64,000 nt of DNA from Serratia rubidaea. Its GTDB lineage: Bacteria; Pseudomonadota; Gammaproteobacteria; Enterobacterales; Enterobacteriaceae. Every line of letters starts with the position of its first letter. Positions within the stretch are counted from its first letter, which is position 1. The stretch covers positions 4,712,001-4,776,000 of the forward strand of contig LR590463.1 of NCBI GenBank assembly GCA_901472405.1, given 5' to 3'. Shown here in pieces: positions 62,087 to 64,000 of the stretch. Below the pieces are notes generated by a model, which saw only the letters and a program-made list of their open reading frames with translations, was not told the DNA's origin and did no database searches. The position numbers and the translations under genes were made by a program.

Positions 62087-62706
62087 TTATTTTTTGCTGT
62101 TGCGCACATCTTCTTCGGCCTGACGAATAATCGCTTTCGCCATCCACTGCGTCACGTCCTGAATACCGCTCAGATCCAGTCCCCAAATATCTTTCAATAC
62201 CAAGAACACTTCTGAACCGTAAATCAGCGAGAAAGCGTGGATCACGCGCTGCAGCGCCTCCGGCGGCAATTTATCCTGCAACGGCTCGACCGCCAGTTTC
62301 AGCAGCCGTTTGCGGTTACCGCGCACGAATTTTTCTCCCGGCGTGGCATTGGCCCACTGCTGCAGAGAGAGTTGCAACGCCGCACGCAGCGCGCCTTCAT
62401 GCTGCTCCATCTGCGGGTAAGCAAAGGCCAGCAGCTGCTGAATGCGCAGCAGCGCATCATCATCATGCGGTTCCCACTGCAAAATCGGCCCCAGACTTTC
62501 CGCCACCACGGCGGTAATCAGCGCGCTTTGCGTCGGGAAATAGCGATAGGCGGTAGCGCGGGATACCTGAGCATGGGCGGCCAGTTCGGTGATCGACGGA
62601 AACGCGCCGTCATCGTACAGCTCCATCGCGCTGGCAAGCAGCAATTTGCGCGTTCTGGCGCGCGTAGGGGTTCGTCCCGCGGAGCGGGAAAAGCGGATAG
62701 CGACAC
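62087..62706 (-). CDS. TetR/AcrR-family regulator (one frameshift)
   Basis: Repressor-type regulator of 206 residues after correction. The N-terminal helix-turn-helix reads LLLASAMELYDDGAF, SITELAAHAQVSRATAYRYF, and the C-terminal domain (from about 75) is the ligand-binding part. The start GTG at 62706 has GAGGT before it but is out of frame with the rest; one base missing near 62669 restores DEPLR-ARTRKLLLASAM. Without the fix, a product from an internal start at 62644 would lose most of helix 1. Two dyads in front of the divergent gene fit a TetR-type dimer. Confidence 0.85.
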
Positions 62707-62811
62707 ATCGACCTCACACAAATCATGCCGGCTCACAGGCGGCATAATGAAAAACCTGACAGGCAGGATCCTGGCCCTTCCAGCGTCGCAAAAGCGAACT
62801 ATAAATACAAA

Positions 62812-62833
62812 AAATGAGACCCTCGTCTCATTT
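62812..62833. promoter_or_regulatory. TetR-type operator 1
   Basis: Perfect 9-base arms AAATGAGAC and GTCTCATTT with a 4-base spacer. It lies between the divergent tetR and UPF0261 genes. Confidence 0.7.
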
Positions 62834-62854
62834 ATCGTTAAAAAGGACTTGCAT

Positions 62855-62876
62855 TAATGATACTACCGTCTCATTA
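62855..62876. promoter_or_regulatory. TetR-type operator 2 overlapping the UPF0261 promoter
   Basis: TAATGATAC and GTCTCATTA with a 4-base spacer, one mismatch, the same design as operator 1, with centres 43 bases apart (about four helical turns). It sits between a -35-like TTGCAT (62849-62854) and a -10-like CATTAT (62872-62877), so binding would block polymerase. Confidence 0.65.
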
Positions 62877-62999
62877 TGTATACAAATTCATCGGCTGTAT
62901 CTAATTGTACCAACACCAGGGTCCCAAACTAATATTATAAGTTATCATTAGAAACAATCAGTTCGGCGCTCATAGCCGACCTTTTTTCAGGAACAGACG

Positions 63000-64000
63000 A
63001 TGAGAAATACCCCAACCTTTGTCTATATTGCTACCACAGCAGATACCAAAGGACAAGAGTTGGCGTATGTGCGTGGTTTGATTGACAGCCTCGGTTTACC
63101 CACCATCACCGTCGATCTTTCCACTCATAACATGCCCGTACGCTACCCGGCCGACATTTCGGCGGCCGACGTAGCCGCTTTTCATCCAGAAGGCGCAGCC
63201 GCCGTCTTTTGTCATAACCGAGGTCAGGCAATCGCCGCCATGGCCATCGCTTTTGAACGCTTTATGCTGTCGCGCAACGATGTCGCCGCCCTGTTGGGCA
63301 TGGGCGGCTCCGGCGGCACCGCCATGATCACCCCGGCAATGCAGCAGCTGCCTATCGGTCTGCCCAAACTGATGGTCTCCAGTATGGCCGCCGGGGACGT
63401 TTCCGGCTATGTCGGCGCCAGCGATATCGCCATGCTGTATTCCGTGACCGATATTGCCGGCCTGAACCGTATTTCACGCAAGGTGCTGGGCAACGCCGCA
63501 CACCAGATCGCCGGCGCGGTGCGCTTCCATACCGATGACGACGTGCTCAGCAAACCGGCCACCGGCTTGACCATGTTTGGCGTAACGACGCCGTGTATCC
63601 AGGCCGTGACCCGCGCCATCGAAGCGCAATGGGACTGCCTGGTGTTTCACGCCACCGGCAGCGGCGGGCAGGCGATGGAAAAGCTGATCGACAGCCGGCT
63701 CTTGAATGCGGTGTTGGATCTGACCACCACCGAGGTGGGCGATTATCTGTTCGACGGCGTGCTGGCCTGTAACGAAGACCGTTTTGGCGCTATTGCCCGC
63801 ACCGGCATTCCCTGCGTGCTGTCCTGCGGCGCCATGGATATGATTAATTTCGGCCATCCTAAAACCATCCCGGCACGCTATGCCAACCGACATTTTTATA
63901 ATCACAACACCCAGGTGACGCTGATGCGCACCACCGCGGAAGAAAATGCCCGTATCGGCCGTTGGATCGGCGAAAAGCTGAATGCCTGCCCGGGAGAGAT
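63000..64000 (+). CDS. UPF0261 / Tm-1-like ATP-binding protein (cut by window edge)
   Basis: Protein of the UPF0261 family, related to the ATP-binding part of tomato Tm-1. 333 residues are visible before the window ends; the family is about 400 long. Motifs seen are ATTADTKGQELAYV at the start, LLGMGGSGGTAM near residue 100, SSMAAGDVSGYVGASDI, VFHATGSGGQAMEKLID and SCGAMDMINFG. Family members occur with a TIM-barrel PEP-hydrolase-like gene in many bacteria; biochemical role is unclear. It is likely controlled by the divergent TetR gene through the two dyads upstream. Confidence 0.88.
   Translation, partial: MRNTPTFVYIATTADTKGQELAYVRGLIDSLGLPTITVDLSTHNMPVRYPADISAADVAAFHPEGAAAVFCHNRGQAIAAMAIAFERFMLSRNDVAALLGMGGSGGTAMITPAMQQLPIGLPKLMVSSMAAGDVSGYVGASDIAMLYSVTDIAGLNRISRKVLGNAAHQIAGAVRFHTDDDVLSKPATGLTMFGVTTPCIQAVTRAIEAQWDCLVFHATGSGGQAMEKLIDSRLLNAVLDLTTTEVGDYLFDGVLACNEDRFGAIARTGIPCVLSCGAMDMINFGHPKTIPARYANRHFYNHNTQVTLMRTTAEENARIGRWIGEKLNACPGE

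Overview
This window looks like chromosome of a red-pigmented Serratia. It carries a full prodigiosin (pig) cluster, the enterobacterial block yhiN-pitA-uspB-uspA and prlC-rsmJ / rlmJ-gor, an Hcp gene, and a tandem pair of Serratia-type subtilase autotransporters. GC content is high throughout and I could not fix the species. The prodigiosin genes are not flanked by cueR/copA, the context known from S. marcescens, so this is a different insertion point or a different Serratia lineage.

Layout. 1-11190: myo-inositol catabolism (partial iolG, iolD, iolC with a fused DUF2090 domain, iolR, iolB, iolA, an inositol-type MFS transporter and a TIM-barrel isomerase/epimerase). Inverted repeats built on TTTCA/TGAAA lie in the control regions. 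11232-14298: fetAB iron-export ABC transporter, then a divergent ridA-like/LysR pair with a perfect dyad between them. 14308-35362: pigA to pigN on the minus strand, mostly joined by stop-start overlaps and closed by a terminator. Upstream of pigA lie an AT-rich leader and an unrecognised 89-aa ORF whose ribosome binding site sits in a perfect hairpin. 36029-49873: conserved core (yhiN, pitA, uspB, uspA, gdhA, a periplasmic 5'-nucleotidase, rsmJ, prlC, an ASCH protein, rlmJ, gor). 50217-54950: hcp with an unknown membrane-associated partner, then a small exported molybdopterin-domain-like protein, a hybrid histidine kinase and a convergent BetR-type response regulator. 55404-61664: two subtilase autotransporters whose C-terminal halves are nearly identical. 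62087-64000: a TetR regulator, two operator-like dyads and a divergent UPF0261/Tm-1-like gene that runs off the window.

In the pig pathway, pigD, pigE and pigB make the monopyrrole MAP; pigI, G, A, J, H, M, F and N make the bipyrrole MBC; pigL activates the carrier proteins; and pigC joins MAP and MBC to give prodigiosin. The iol genes form a nearly complete route from inositol to acetyl-CoA, with the MFS protein as the likely importer.

A feature that colours the whole annotation: about 29 single-base indels break reading frames that otherwise read as full-length, conserved proteins. Many lie in short homopolymers, and they hit housekeeping genes (prlC, uspA) as well as pig genes. When each is corrected, gene lengths become exact multiples of three and match the families. 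I therefore treat them as probable long-read assembly errors and annotate the genes as intact, noting each site. The alternative, true decay of the pig locus, cannot be excluded from sequence alone.
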